From Deltaproteobacteria bacterium (GTDB lineage Bacteria > Desulfobacterota > Desulfarculia > Adiutricales > Adiutricaceae), in assembly GCA_031277995.1 (NCBI GenBank), contig JAITLH010000206.1, positions 1 to 11,692 of the forward strand: DNA of 11,692 bases. Direction: 5' to 3'. The translations under genes and the position numbers were made by a program. Under the pieces are notes generated by a model. The model ran no database searches. It saw only the letters and a list, made by a program, of their open reading frames with translations, and was not told the origin of the DNA. Positions within the stretch are counted from its first letter, which is position 1; each line of letters starts with the position of its first letter. Below are positions 1 through 7,139 of this stretch, one piece after another.

Positions 1-120
1 GTTCACCGGGCTGCTCACCGGGCTGCTCACCAGGCTGTTCTCCGGGCTGCTCACCGGGCTGCTCACCGGGCTGCTCACCAGGCTGTTCACCGGGCTGTTC
101 TCCGGGCTGTTCGCCGGGGG
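1..120 (-). repeat. 12-bp tandem repeat encoding (QPGE)n linker in the adhesin
   Basis: Ten consecutive 12-bp units, exactly in phase with the adhesin frame, each encode the tetrapeptide Gln-Pro-Gly-Glu; the first, outermost unit diverges and reads TPGE. The units differ almost only at third codon positions (GAA/GAG, CCC/CCT, GGT/GGA), so the protein is invariant while the DNA varies. A looser four-unit (about 48-bp) higher-order order of variants is visible (units 2-5 against 6-9). A Pro/Gly/Glu linker of this kind usually separates a passenger from a wall-spanning or barrel domain. The array continues past the window edge, so copy number is unknown. Confidence 0.95.
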
Positions 121-3100
121 TATCGCTAAGGCTAGCGACCATGAGGGAACCGTCTTTAACTTTAAAGGCGTAGTCCGTGCCTAGGTCTAAATAATCCACG
201 CCGGCGAATTGCGTTGATTCCATGGCTTGAATTAAAACTTTGTCTAGCCAAGAATCTGGGTCTTCGTTAAAGCCAACCAAGACGATCTGGCTTCCTTCGG
301 TAAAACTGACGTTTTGTAACGTAATACCAGTAATATGGCCATTGGCGTCGCCTTCGATTTGGGCGTAAAGGACCGAGTTGGCTCCAAAGGTGAGGCCCGG
401 GGCGGTTACGGTTAAGATATTTTTACCAAGGTTGATAGTCCCGTCATTGGTTATCAGGTTGTCGGATTCAAAAGTCCCATTCGAAAGTAGCGTCACCATG
501 CTGCCATTGGCTAGGCTAAAACTTTCTTTGCCAACAAGCTTTCCATTGGAGTTATTGAATCTTACGTTAGCCTGACTATATATAAACACGTTAGTGGCCA
601 AAAGGGTTCCGGAGGCGCCAAAAATTACGTCAGCCCCGGCGTTTAAGGTTAAATCGGAAGCGTTTAGGGTGCCCGCTGAATTAAAAACCAACGAACCGCC
701 GTCAAAGATATTTAGCCCTTTTTCTATTCCAAGGGACGCTCCAGAGGACGATTGATTAAATTCAATCTTGCCGGTTCCGCTTATTTGAGCTTTTGAGTTA
801 CCGGTGATATTTAAAACTGCGGGGGTATTGGAACTAAAAGTTAAAGTTCCGCCGATCATGGAAAAGCTGGGAGCCGTGAGCGTTTGAGTGTCATCGGTTC
901 TAGATAACGTTACCTTGGTACCGGCTCCCGATATCTCGATTTGGCTTGTCCCCAAACCGATTACGTTTTGTTTAAACTCCGTTTGGCCGCCGGAAATGTT
1001 AATCGCTCCCGTTGACGTTTGGACGACTTGATAAAATATTGTTTGCCCGCCGGAAATGTTGATTCCGGTCCCGGCCGAGGCGGTTGATTGAAATTGTGTT
1101 TGGCCGCCGGAGATGGCCAAGCCTCCCGTAGACCCGGTATTGACGGCGCCCACAAGGGTGTTTTGACCACCGCTAATTATTAGGGTACCGCCCGCAAAAG
1201 TAGATCCTTTTACCGTATTTAGACCGCTTTGAAAAGTTATGGTATTGTTTTTGACTAAATTACCAGAGGCGTTTGTATAACCGCCATAAACATTATTTAT
1301 AACGTTTATTACTTCAGAAATATCCTCGTCGTCTAAACCTTTAAAAACAACTTTATTGTTGTTAATATCAACAATAGTGCAATTTGATTCACAAAAAGCG
1401 CCGTAAATATTTAAATTATCATTATTTATGCCTTGTAAGGTAACTGAATTGTTTTCCAAAATACTTGCGTAATTCACGCTAGCGTTTTTTATAAATCCGC
1501 CGGCGGCAAAGGTCCCTATAACGACATTTTCCGACAAAGAAACTTGATTTCCTTTTACCGTTACACTTCCAGACTGCGCGTATCCGCCATAGGCGCCCTT
1601 AACAGAACCGCCTGATACGGTGACGATATTTCCAGAGATCTCTCGTTTGTGACTCTCCGGGACTCCCCCTGACAATTGTCCGCCAAAGACATCCCCAGTC
1701 ACCGTGACTTGATTTAGCGTAACTTGATTGTCCTTTACCGTTCCTTCACCATTAATCGCGCCACCGCCAACTATTTTGGCTATCGAACCACCGGAGATGG
1801 TAACTTTATTCTCTGACACTAGGTTCTTATCGTTATAACTTACTTGAATTATTCCACCTAAAACATCATAGCCGACTGTGACATTGGTTAACTGAACTTC
1901 ATTTTTCGATATCTGTCCCGCGCCCTCATCGATGGTACCCCCATAAATATTAAAAGAAATTGAACTTGATGTTATATTAACTATATTTTCTGATATTAAA
2001 TTGGTTGTGTAATTACTTTTTAGTATTTTTCCACCCGTGACATTACCGCTATCTATAACATTATTTAACTTAACTATATTTTTAATAACCGTGCCTAAAA
2101 AACCAATTTCCCCACCAATAACTTCACTTAAATTTAGGTTTCCTGAAATTGTTACTTTGTTTTTTGATACGTTACTGGTAGCATCCAAACTCGTAACGAT
2201 CTTTCCGCCAACGATTGTAGCGGATTGTTTTAAAGAACCAGCTACCGTAACCGTATTTTCAGTTACCGTTCCCGTGCCTTTAAGTATTAAACCGCCAATG
2301 GCTTCGGAATACGTACTTGTTGCCGCTACGTTAACCTGGTTTAGCTTAACCAAAGCCCCACCGTCTCCATAATAATGGTAACCGCCATAAGCCGATTTAA
2401 CCTTCGAATTTCCATAAAGAAATACGTTATTGCCACTGACGGTTCCGGAAGTGGCTTCGCAGTTAGATAAACCCGCGCCGGCGCAAATGGCTCCGCCCGC
2501 GACGATTCCATCGAAAGGCCCCTCGCTGGTCACGTTACCCTCAGAGATTAACGAAACCGTGTTGTTGGAGACTTCCAATGACTCGACGCCGGATTTTGCC
2601 AAAGACAAAGCCCCAAAGACGTTTTGGCCAATCGTTGAATGAATGGCTACTTGATTATAAATGGCTTTTACGTGGCCCTTAACGCCATAATCTACCAAGC
2701 CGCCAAAAACAGAACCGGTGCCATTTGATCCAACTATGGCTTGAGGCATGATAATGACGATATTGTAGGAGGCGTTCCCGTATTCGAGACCTTGTTTGTC
2801 AGAAATAATAAGGCCACCGGCCACGCTGTAATCAAAATCGCCAGATTCTAGTTTAATGGCGATGGGATGGTTAACGGGTATCTTAGCGCTAAAGTTATCG
2901 TTAAAGGTCCCGGTCGTGGTTTTCGTTATAACCCCCTTGCCGGAGCCGCCAAAGGGATCGACAATGTCACCCCAACCATAATCGATACCGCCGTCACCAA
3001 TATCGTTACCGGTTTGGCTGAAATTGATAAAATCAGATTCCTCCGCTTCGGCGTATACTATATCGGTCTCGTCGCCATAGGACGGCTCTCCGATTAGCAC

Positions 3101-3229
3101 TTCCACAGGATTAGCCCACACCAAAGCCAAATCGCGGCTGGGGAAAACAAAGACGGCCATAAAAAAGATGGCTAACCAAACGAAGGGTAAAGATATTTTT
3201 TGCCCTTTAAAATTGTCCGAATATGACAT
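1..3229 (-). CDS. Giant autotransporter/adhesin-like secreted protein, N-terminal 1076 codons (3' end outside window)
   Basis: Reading the minus strand from an ATG at 3227-3229 gives an unbroken frame of 1076 codons that runs off the window edge; I see no stop. GGAGG lies 8 nt upstream of the ATG, which fixes the start. Residues 1-39 form a long signal peptide: polar head with K8 and K11, hydrophobic core about 12-29, likely cleavage after LALVWA. From about residue 100 to 1000 the protein is low in charge and rich in G, N, V, T, S and I, with recurring GG...N.V motifs (YGGY, ISGG, SGNxV), typical of right-handed beta-helix passenger domains of type V secretion autotransporters. Residues about 680-750 carry four ISGGQ repeats. 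A (QPGE)n linker ends the visible part, so a membrane anchor, either a beta-barrel or another type, would lie beyond position 1. Family knowledge suggests export to the cell surface and a role in adhesion. Only the N-terminal export and repeat character are seen; the anchor type is inferred. Confidence 0.88.
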   Translation of the reverse strand, partial: MSYSDNFKGQKISLPFVWLAIFFMAVFVFPSRDLALVWANPVEVLIGEPSYGDETDIVYAEAEESDFINFSQTGNDIGDGGIDYGWGDIVDPFGGSGKGVITKTTTGTFNDNFSAKIPVNHPIAIKLESGDFDYSVAGGLIISDKQGLEYGNASYNIVIIMPQAIVGSNGTGSVFGGLVDYGVKGHVKAIYNQVAIHSTIGQNVFGALSLAKSGVESLEVSNNTVSLISEGNVTSEGPFDGIVAGGAICAGAGLSNCEATSGTVSGNNVFLYGNSKVKSAYGGYHYYGDGGALVKLNQVNVAATSTYSEAIGGLILKGTGTVTENTVTVAGSLKQSATIVGGKIVTSLDATSNVSKNKVTISGNLNLSEVIGGEIGFLGTVIKNIVKLNNVIDSGNVTGGKILKSNYTTNLISENIVNITSSSISFNIYGGTIDEGAGQISKNEVQLTNVTVGYDVLGGIIQVSYNDKNLVSENKVTISGGSIAKIVGGGAINGEGTVKDNQVTLNQVTVTGDVFGGQLSGGVPESHKREISGNIVTVSGGSVKGAYGGYAQSGSVTVKGNQVSLSENVVIGTFAAGGFIKNASVNYASILENNSVTLQGINNDNLNIYGAFCESNCTIVDINNNKVVFKGLDDEDISEVINVINNVYGGYTNASGNLVKNNTITFQSGLNTVKGSTFAGGTLIISGGQNTLVGAVNTGSTGGLAISGGQTQFQSTASAGTGINISGGQTIFYQVVQTSTGAINISGGQTEFKQNVIGLGTSQIEISGAGTKVTLSRTDDTQTLTAPSFSMIGGTLTFSSNTPAVLNITGNSKAQISGTGKIEFNQSSSGASLGIEKGLNIFDGGSLVFNSAGTLNASDLTLNAGADVIFGASGTLLATNVFIYSQANVRFNNSNGKLVGKESFSLANGSMVTLLSNGTFESDNLITNDGTINLGKNILTVTAPGLTFGANSVLYAQIEGDANGHITGITLQNVSFTEGSQIVLVGFNEDPDSWLDKVLIQAMESTQFAGVDYLDLGTDYAFKVKDGSLMVASLSDTPGEQPGEQPGEQPGEQPGEQPGEQPGEQPGEQPGEQPGE
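980..1180 (-). repeat. Four ISGGQ(T/N) motifs, 19-21 residue period, in the adhesin
   Basis: On the minus strand the motif I-S-G-G-Q occurs four times with its Gln codons at 1163-1165, 1100-1102, 1043-1045 and 983-985, giving spacings of 21, 19 and 20 codons. The period of about 20 residues equals roughly one turn of a right-handed beta-helix. The GG step followed by an invariant Gln suggests stacked turns with an inward or lateral Gln ladder (inference). Confidence 0.8.
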
Positions 3230-3257
3230 TGTCCTAACCTCCAAAAACCTTGGACTT

Positions 3258-3286
3258 AGTATAAACACTTAAAATAAGTATTTAAG
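3258..3286 (-). promoter_or_regulatory. Candidate promoter with overlapping inverted repeats for the adhesin gene
   Basis: On the minus strand a -10-like TATACT (3258-3263) lies 17 nt from a weak -35-like CTTAAA (3281-3286). The spacer contains the perfect 13-bp palindrome ACTTA-AAA-TAAGT (3267-3279), and CTTAAA/TTTAAG arms at 3268-3273 and 3281-3286 nest around it. The start codon is about 28 bp downstream. A repressor sitting on the palindrome would cover the promoter spacer. The -35 match is poor (3 of 6), so this is a candidate only. Confidence 0.35.
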
Positions 3287-3857
3287 ATAGTTATATACTA
3301 ACAATTAGGTAAGTTAAATTTTTTAGATCGGTTATAAGAGACTAACGAGAAAGGCTTATCAAAAGGCGGCTTTAAAATCTATGTATTATGGTTTGTATAT
3401 ACAGATATTTTTAAATATAAAGAAAATAAATTTATTGTTTTAGAGTTTTTTTGTGACGCGCTTAGTTATTTGGGTAAGGTTTTTTTATCCGTTCAGTTAG
3501 CCCCTCGGTTGGCTAACTCTTGATTTATCCTAATAAAACCAGGTCGCCTTTCCTGGCTCAAAGGCCTGAAGATATTGGGAATAAAAAGTCCGAGAATGAT
3601 AACGACGCCGGCGAGCGGCTCGGTTGCCGCCCTGGGCCTTTTGCCGCCCCACAATTTTTCGCCCGGTTGGGTTATTGGCCTGGGGCTTTTGCAAAATTTT
3701 TCGTCAGGCTCGGGTTACCGAATTGGGTTTTTTTTGACGGCTCTCCGGTATGACCTGGATAAAAGTCGCGAATGTTTAATTTTTTATAAAAATTTATACG
3801 CTTTAGCTAAGAGGTTTTTTTACGTTAGTTTAAGGGAAATTGGTAGCGTTATTTAGC
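3287..3857. other. Gene-poor spacer between adhesin promoter and operon terminator
   Basis: This stretch is AT-rich to about 3480. It then has a perfect 8-bp hairpin AGTTAGCC/GGCTAACT (3495-3502 and 3511-3518), without a T-run on either strand that would make it a terminator. Next comes a GC-richer patch (about 3540-3750) with short open frames on the plus strand. Those frames start at weak codons without ribosome binding sites and overlap each other, so I do not call a gene. The patch may be a decayed coding remnant because it contains an in-phase 48-bp duplication. Confidence 0.5.
3631..3726 (+). repeat. Two imperfect 48-bp tandem copies
   Basis: CCTGGG(C/G)CTTTTGC begins at 3631 and again at 3679; both copies continue through AATTTTTCG and GGGTTA/GGGTTACC elements. 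In one plus-strand frame the two copies read as 16-residue repeats of the pattern LGLL..NFS.G...IG. The 48-bp period is a multiple of three, which hints at former coding origin, but no convincing start or ribosome binding site is present. Confidence 0.5.
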
Positions 3858-3901
3858 GAAAAAATTTATTCACTGGGCCAATAGGGGTAATATTGACCCA
3901 G
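3858..3901 (-). terminator. Rho-independent terminator of the seven-gene operon
   Basis: On the minus strand, just after the stop of the 271-aa gene, an 11-bp stem CTGGGTCAATA / TATTGGCCCAG (3891-3901 with 3873-3883, one G-U wobble) encloses a 7-nt loop. It is followed a few bases later by a run of T (complement of the A-run at 3859-3864). The position and strand fit termination of the minus-strand operon and separate it from the adhesin gene downstream. Confidence 0.82.
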
Positions 3902-3909
3902 GTTAGGAT

Positions 3910-4725
3910 TTATTCCAGGTTAACGGTGTCACTTTGACCCCATTGGGTGGTCCCGACGATGGCCACGGCGTCCAAAAGAAAGGGAAACGAGCCAATCACG
4001 CCTTCCTCGGCCGGAAGGGGCGCTTTTGAGTTTCCGATTAAAAGATAGAGATCGCGGTAACCCTTACTTTTCCAGGCCAAGGTCCGTTTGGCAGGATTGT
4101 CCCACCACAAATCAAGGGACAACCCGGCATTGGGCTCAATCTCCAAGTCTTTGTTCAAGAGTTGGGGTTCAAGGTCGTCATCGTTTGGGAGAACCACGCA
4201 AGAAACCCTGGCCAACCCAACTTCGATAAAAAATAGATCAAGGCAGCCGGAGGAAAGATCGTTACCGTCCAGTTCGCGGCTTAAAAGGTTATCGCCCAAT
4301 GGACTGGTTACGTTAATTGAGGCTTGCCTCAAAAGATCCTTGTTTTCCAAGCGGTAAAGAATCCTGTACTCGACCCCAACCTGGGGATTGCCCGAAGGCA
4401 TTGAGAGGTGGATTCTGGGGGCCCTGACTTTTGGGGTTATGAGTTCGCTTTTGTGGAGGATATCGCCGCGGTTATTGGCAAACGAAACGAAGGCCGCCCC
4501 GGTGTTTTCCGAGATTTCCACGGTTAGAAGCCCCGTTCCGGCTTTAATGGGTATCTCCTCGGGCGGGGTCAACTCCCTGGAGATGGTAAAGACCCCGTTA
4601 ACCCTAGATATATACTGGATTATATGGAAGTCTCCCGAACCGGGCGTAATCGTGATTTCTATCCGATTGGGTAAGGGATTTCTTGGGGCTTCATCGAAAA
4701 AGTTCAACTTTTTAAAGATATTCAT
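3910..4725 (-). CDS. Uncharacterised 271-aa beta-rich protein, last gene of the operon
   Basis: ATG at 4723-4725 with a weak AAGG about 9 nt upstream; TAA at 3910-3912. I do not recognise the family. The sequence has no signal peptide and no membrane span. It alternates short hydrophobic and polar stretches with few long helices, and predicts as two or three beta-sandwich-like units: about residues 20-95, 100-190 and 195-271. The N-terminal MNIFKKLNFFDE segment is basic-aromatic and could touch a membrane or partner. An acidic patch (LPNDDDLEP, about residues 178-186) and a C-terminal region with LDLWWDN stand out. It lies 231 bp downstream of the DUF4407-like gene and is followed by the operon terminator, so it is probably cotranscribed and may be a cytoplasmic partner of that membrane protein (inference). 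Confidence 0.85.
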   Translation of the reverse strand: MNIFKKLNFFDEAPRNPLPNRIEITITPGSGDFHIIQYISRVNGVFTISRELTPPEEIPIKAGTGLLTVEISENTGAAFVSFANNRGDILHKSELITPKVRAPRIHLSMPSGNPQVGVEYRILYRLENKDLLRQASINVTSPLGDNLLSRELDGNDLSSGCLDLFFIEVGLARVSCVVLPNDDDLEPQLLNKDLEIEPNAGLSLDLWWDNPAKRTLAWKSKGYRDLYLLIGNSKAPLPAEEGVIGSFPFLLDAVAIVGTTQWGQSDTVNLE

Positions 4726-4870
4726 ATCAACCAGCCTTTTTGGTTAACGCCTTCCCTAAAGGCAACTTCAATCGGCTTTGAGAATAGGCGATTTCCAAGG
4801 TTCTTATCTAACGTTCCAACCTAACGGCTAGACGCGGCCCCCACTGGCCTGGGCCCAAGCGACCCGGGAC

Positions 4871-4908
4871 GGCCCGGACGGTCATGGCTGGCCATGGCCG
4901 TCCGGGCT
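4871..4908. other. Very stable 16-bp hairpin in the gap between the 513-aa and 271-aa genes
   Basis: Arms at 4872-4887 and 4892-4907 (outer part GCCCGGACGG / CCGTCCGGGC, inner CATGG / CCATG) pair with a single non-Watson-Crick position and a 4-nt loop CTGG. On the plus strand the odd position is a U-G wobble and TTT follows. On the minus strand, which is the transcribed one, it is a C-A mismatch and no T-run follows. It therefore looks more like an mRNA-stability or partial-attenuation element within the operon than a classic terminator. The gap (4726-4956) shows no other gene. Confidence 0.7.
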
Positions 4909-4956
4909 TTAATTGTCTCCATGGCCTCCTGGGCCTTCATGGTTTGCTTTCGGGCC

Positions 4957-6498
4957 TTAGAACCCGCTTGGCCGTTTTCTTTCATTGGCTTTGGCCGCGA
5001 GGGCGCTTGGCGGCATTTGGCCATGGCCTGAATGCGTAAGTCCGCTTGGGGGAGCTCCGCCATTGCCTGGGGGCGTGAAGCCGGTCGGGGGCGCTCCCCC
5101 ATTACCCGAAGGCGCGAAGCCGGTCGGGGGCGCTCCCCCATTTCCCGGGGAGGGGACTTGGCTAGGCGGTATCCCGCTACCGCCCGGGGAGGGAAGGGCG
5201 CTTTGCGGCGCCACTCCGTTTCCGGGGTTGGGCTTGGAAACTTTTTCCTTGGCGACAAGGTTAAAGCCGCCAAGCGAGAGGTTGGACACCTCCCCGAGGT
5301 CTTTAAAGAAACGATGGTTTTCTTCGGAGGCCAGTATTTCCGCCTCATGGCTGGAGACGTTTAATTCTTGCATGATCTTGTAGTGGTTTATCAATATCTT
5401 TGTTTCACTAATAATTTTGTCATTTTCATGGCATGAATCTAGTAAAGATATATATTGATATGGTTTAAAGCAAGTAATAGAACATATAGAGAAAGAATCA
5501 AAGAGTAATACTAAAAACATTATCCCAAGAGGAAATGTTGAGTTTAGTGGATTTTCTTTGAAGCTATCATATAAATAATTTAATTTACTACTTAAATCTC
5601 CATAACCAACGGGTATGTATTTTGGCCGCTTGGCTTCCAATTCAGCCTTAAGTTTTTCAAATTCCTTGGTCGCGACCTCGCGTTCGGCGTTAAGTAATTC
5701 CAGCTGACTGTAAACCACGGCCAGGGCTTGTTCGTCTGAGGCGATTAACTTATCCAAGGCGTCGCTTTTCATTTGGGCGGCCGCCTCGGCGCTTTCGGCT
5801 TGGACGAATAAGGGTCCCCGGCCATTTTTATTGGGGTTTTCTTGTCCCCTCAGCTGGTAGTTCTTTTCTTGGCTGGCCTTGCCAAGCTCGTCTTTGGCGA
5901 TCAGGAATTGGTCCTTGTGGGTTTCGAGTTTACGGGATAGGTTTTCCCTCTCTTCGAAAGCCTTTTGAATCTTGAGGTCATAAGGCGAGACATACTGTTC
6001 CCGAAGCTTTAGGACCTGTTCGTCAAAGGGTTGGTCTAGTTGGGCCTGGCGTTCCAGGTTTTTCGTGTTTACGTAATTTTGGTATTGGATTGGTTCGGCG
6101 TAAGTTGCCCAAAACGGTATGGTTATGCAACCGCAGGCCACCACGCCCAAGACCCTGACGACGACCAAAAAGTAACTGGCGAAGTTCTTTTTTTTGTCGG
6201 GCGAGCTCCAAAAAACATGGCTTATGGTGTAATCGGTGGCCCAAAGAACCGTTATGAATACCATCCCTATAAACAACATGCCCCGCCAATCCAGCGAGTT
6301 CAAAGACCCCAGGGTAAAGGCTAAACTGAAACTGGTCAGGGTATTGAAGATAACGGAGATGAGTAAGCTGGTTACCATCATTGGCCAGTCCGACTTAGCG
6401 CCTTTAACCGCCCTAGGGTCTAAAAAGAAGTAGGCGCAAGCCAACGAGACCAAATATGGATACAAACCAGTTTGATTGCGTTCGGTATCCGTGTTCAT
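4957..6498 (-). CDS. DUF4407-like membrane/coiled-coil protein with Pro/Gly repeat tail (513 aa)
   Basis: ATG at 6496-6498 preceded by GAGGA with a short spacer; TAA at 4957-4959. Probable membrane spans lie at about residues 14-26, 40-62, 73-92 and 107-130. A long charged helical, coiled-coil stretch follows at about 145-292, then a final span at about 321-343. A cytosolic-looking helical part covers 345-420, and residues 424-500 hold repeats of GNGGAPP(T/S)GF type. This order (N-terminal spans, long coil, single C-terminal span) and a segment ending in ATDYTISHVFWSS resemble DUF4407 proteins, whose molecular function is unknown. The family match is by topology and pattern, not a search. The Pro/Gly tail is unusual and could be a flexible, interaction-prone extension. 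Five other small or medium genes lie upstream in the same orientation and one downstream, so it is probably the hub of the operon product. Confidence 0.88.
   Translation of the reverse strand: MNTDTERNQTGLYPYLVSLACAYFFLDPRAVKGAKSDWPMMVTSLLISVIFNTLTSFSLAFTLGSLNSLDWRGMLFIGMVFITVLWATDYTISHVFWSSPDKKKNFASYFLVVVRVLGVVACGCITIPFWATYAEPIQYQNYVNTKNLERQAQLDQPFDEQVLKLREQYVSPYDLKIQKAFEERENLSRKLETHKDQFLIAKDELGKASQEKNYQLRGQENPNKNGRGPLFVQAESAEAAAQMKSDALDKLIASDEQALAVVYSQLELLNAEREVATKEFEKLKAELEAKRPKYIPVGYGDLSSKLNYLYDSFKENPLNSTFPLGIMFLVLLFDSFSICSITCFKPYQYISLLDSCHENDKIISETKILINHYKIMQELNVSSHEAEILASEENHRFFKDLGEVSNLSLGGFNLVAKEKVSKPNPGNGVAPQSALPSPGGSGIPPSQVPSPGNGGAPPTGFAPSGNGGAPPTGFTPPGNGGAPPSGLTHSGHGQMPPSALAAKANERKRPSGF
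5000..5226 (-). repeat. 36-39 bp tandem repeats coding the Pro/Gly-rich tail
   Basis: The 3' end of the 513-aa gene encodes repeated units of about 12-13 residues around GNGGAPPTGF. Two DNA copies are almost identical over 27 bp (5077-5103 and 5116-5142, offset 39 bp). Each carries a small hairpin GGGGG-CGCT-CCCCC (5087-5100 and 5126-5139). Period lengths are multiples of three, so copy-number change keeps the frame. A second frame on the same strand is also open from 5348 to 4821 through the repeats and beyond the stop of the main gene. Confidence 0.85.
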
Positions 6499-6562
6499 AG
6501 TGTCCTCTTTCTACTGATTTTGTATATTTAAAAGGGTCGGTTAGACGCTTTCTCGGCCTTTT

Positions 6563-6588
6563 GGGCTAAACCCCTTTAGGGGTTTCCC
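6563..6588 (-). other. Hairpin over the stop codon of the 65-aa gene
   Basis: AAACCCC (6568-6574) and GGGGTTT (6579-6585) pair around a 4-nt loop, and GGG/CCC (6563-6565 and 6586-6588) can extend the stem past a 2-nt bulge. The stem includes the TAG stop and the last codons of the small membrane protein gene. There is no T-run on the transcribed strand, so RNA processing or modulation of downstream expression is more likely than termination. Confidence 0.55.
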
Positions 6589-6763
6589 GGGTCACAAGTT
6601 CCCTTACGTAATCGACCAAGATCTTTTGGAGGTCTTGTTTGTCCACCCCTTCAATCATTTGGATCATGTCCTTGCCCCGGGTTCCGGAGGCGGCCAATAA
6701 GGCCAGACCGAGGGTCGCGAACACTATCCCTAAGTCAAGGGAGATATCGGCTTGGTTAAACAT
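6566..6763 (-). CDS. Small single-span membrane protein (65 aa)
   Basis: ATG at 6761-6763 has the strongest ribosome binding site of the window, AAGGAGG with a 6-nt spacer; stop TAG at 6566-6568. Residues about 11-27 (LGIVFATLGLALLAASG) form one hydrophobic span. After a basic turn (TRGKD), residues about 32-60 look like an amphipathic helix with alternating acidic and hydrophobic residues. I do not recognise the family. Its strong translation signal and its place directly before the 513-aa membrane protein suggest a small subunit made in excess, or one that assists that protein in the membrane (inference). Confidence 0.82.
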   Translation of the reverse strand: MFNQADISLDLGIVFATLGLALLAASGTRGKDMIQMIEGVDKQDLQKILVDYVRELVTRETPKGV

Positions 6764-6797
6764 TTTTGGCCTCCTTTTTTTTGTTAAATCAACCTAA

Positions 6798-6829
6798 TTA
6801 TTAACAACATGTCTTTTTGTCGTTAATAA
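6798..6829. other. Imperfect hairpin in the gap between the 91-aa and 65-aa genes
   Basis: TTATTAAC (6798-6805) and GTTAATAA (6822-6829) are perfect complements. After one mismatched pair, ACA (6807-6809) and TGT (6818-6820) continue the stem. AT-rich, no T-run on the minus strand. It fills most of the short gap upstream of the strong ribosome binding site of the small membrane protein. Confidence 0.5.
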
Positions 6830-6845
6830 ATGGGCTTGTTGGGGG

Positions 6846-7121
6846 TTATCGGCCGTTTTTGCCCGGGGGCTTTGACCGCCAACGCGACTTTAGCCGGCCC
6901 AGCGCCTTTTCCCTTTGGCCGAGGATGAAGGCGGCCCGGTCAGAAATTCTGAGGCTTAAGTCGGCCTTTAGGACTTTAAGCCGGTCGCGATTGTGTTTTT
7001 GGATTAGGTCCTGGACTTCGCGGTTAAACTCAAGTTGTTCCTTGAGCGATTCGACTGTTTGTTTGGTCGCTTCCTTGATTTCATTATAAAAAGCGTTATT
7101 TATTTTTGTTATATCTGACAT
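6846..7121 (-). CDS. Small coiled-coil protein (91 aa) with basic C-terminus
   Basis: ATG at 7119-7121 with AAAAGG 7-8 nt upstream; TAA at 6846-6848. Residues about 5-75 are almost entirely helix-forming with heptad-like spacing of I/L/V (ITKINNAFYNEI, LKEQLEF, VQDLIQ, LKVLKADLSL). The last 20 residues are strongly basic (RLKSRWRSKPPGKNGR). There is no signal peptide or membrane span. Family not recognised. A soluble adaptor or scaffold that binds nucleic acid, membrane phosphates or the acidic partners through its tail is possible (inference). Confidence 0.78.
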   Translation of the reverse strand: MSDITKINNAFYNEIKEATKQTVESLKEQLEFNREVQDLIQKHNRDRLKVLKADLSLRISDRAAFILGQREKALGRLKSRWRSKPPGKNGR

Positions 7122-7139
7122 AAATAATACCTTTTATTT

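Noticed and set aside
378..3097. Several plus-strand frames opposite the adhesin
   Set aside because: They are short, lack start signals and lie antisense to a continuous 1076-codon minus-strand frame.
3495..3518. Hairpin AGTTAGCC/GGCTAACT as a transcription terminator
   Set aside because: Neither strand has a T-run after the stem and no gene ends next to it.
3910..4725. TerD-like (tellurite/stress) domain in the 271-aa protein
   Set aside because: The LSLDLWWDN segment near the C-terminus recalls the LDL step of TerD proteins, but the acidic Ca-binding pattern (DLD...DD) is absent, so I do not assign the family.
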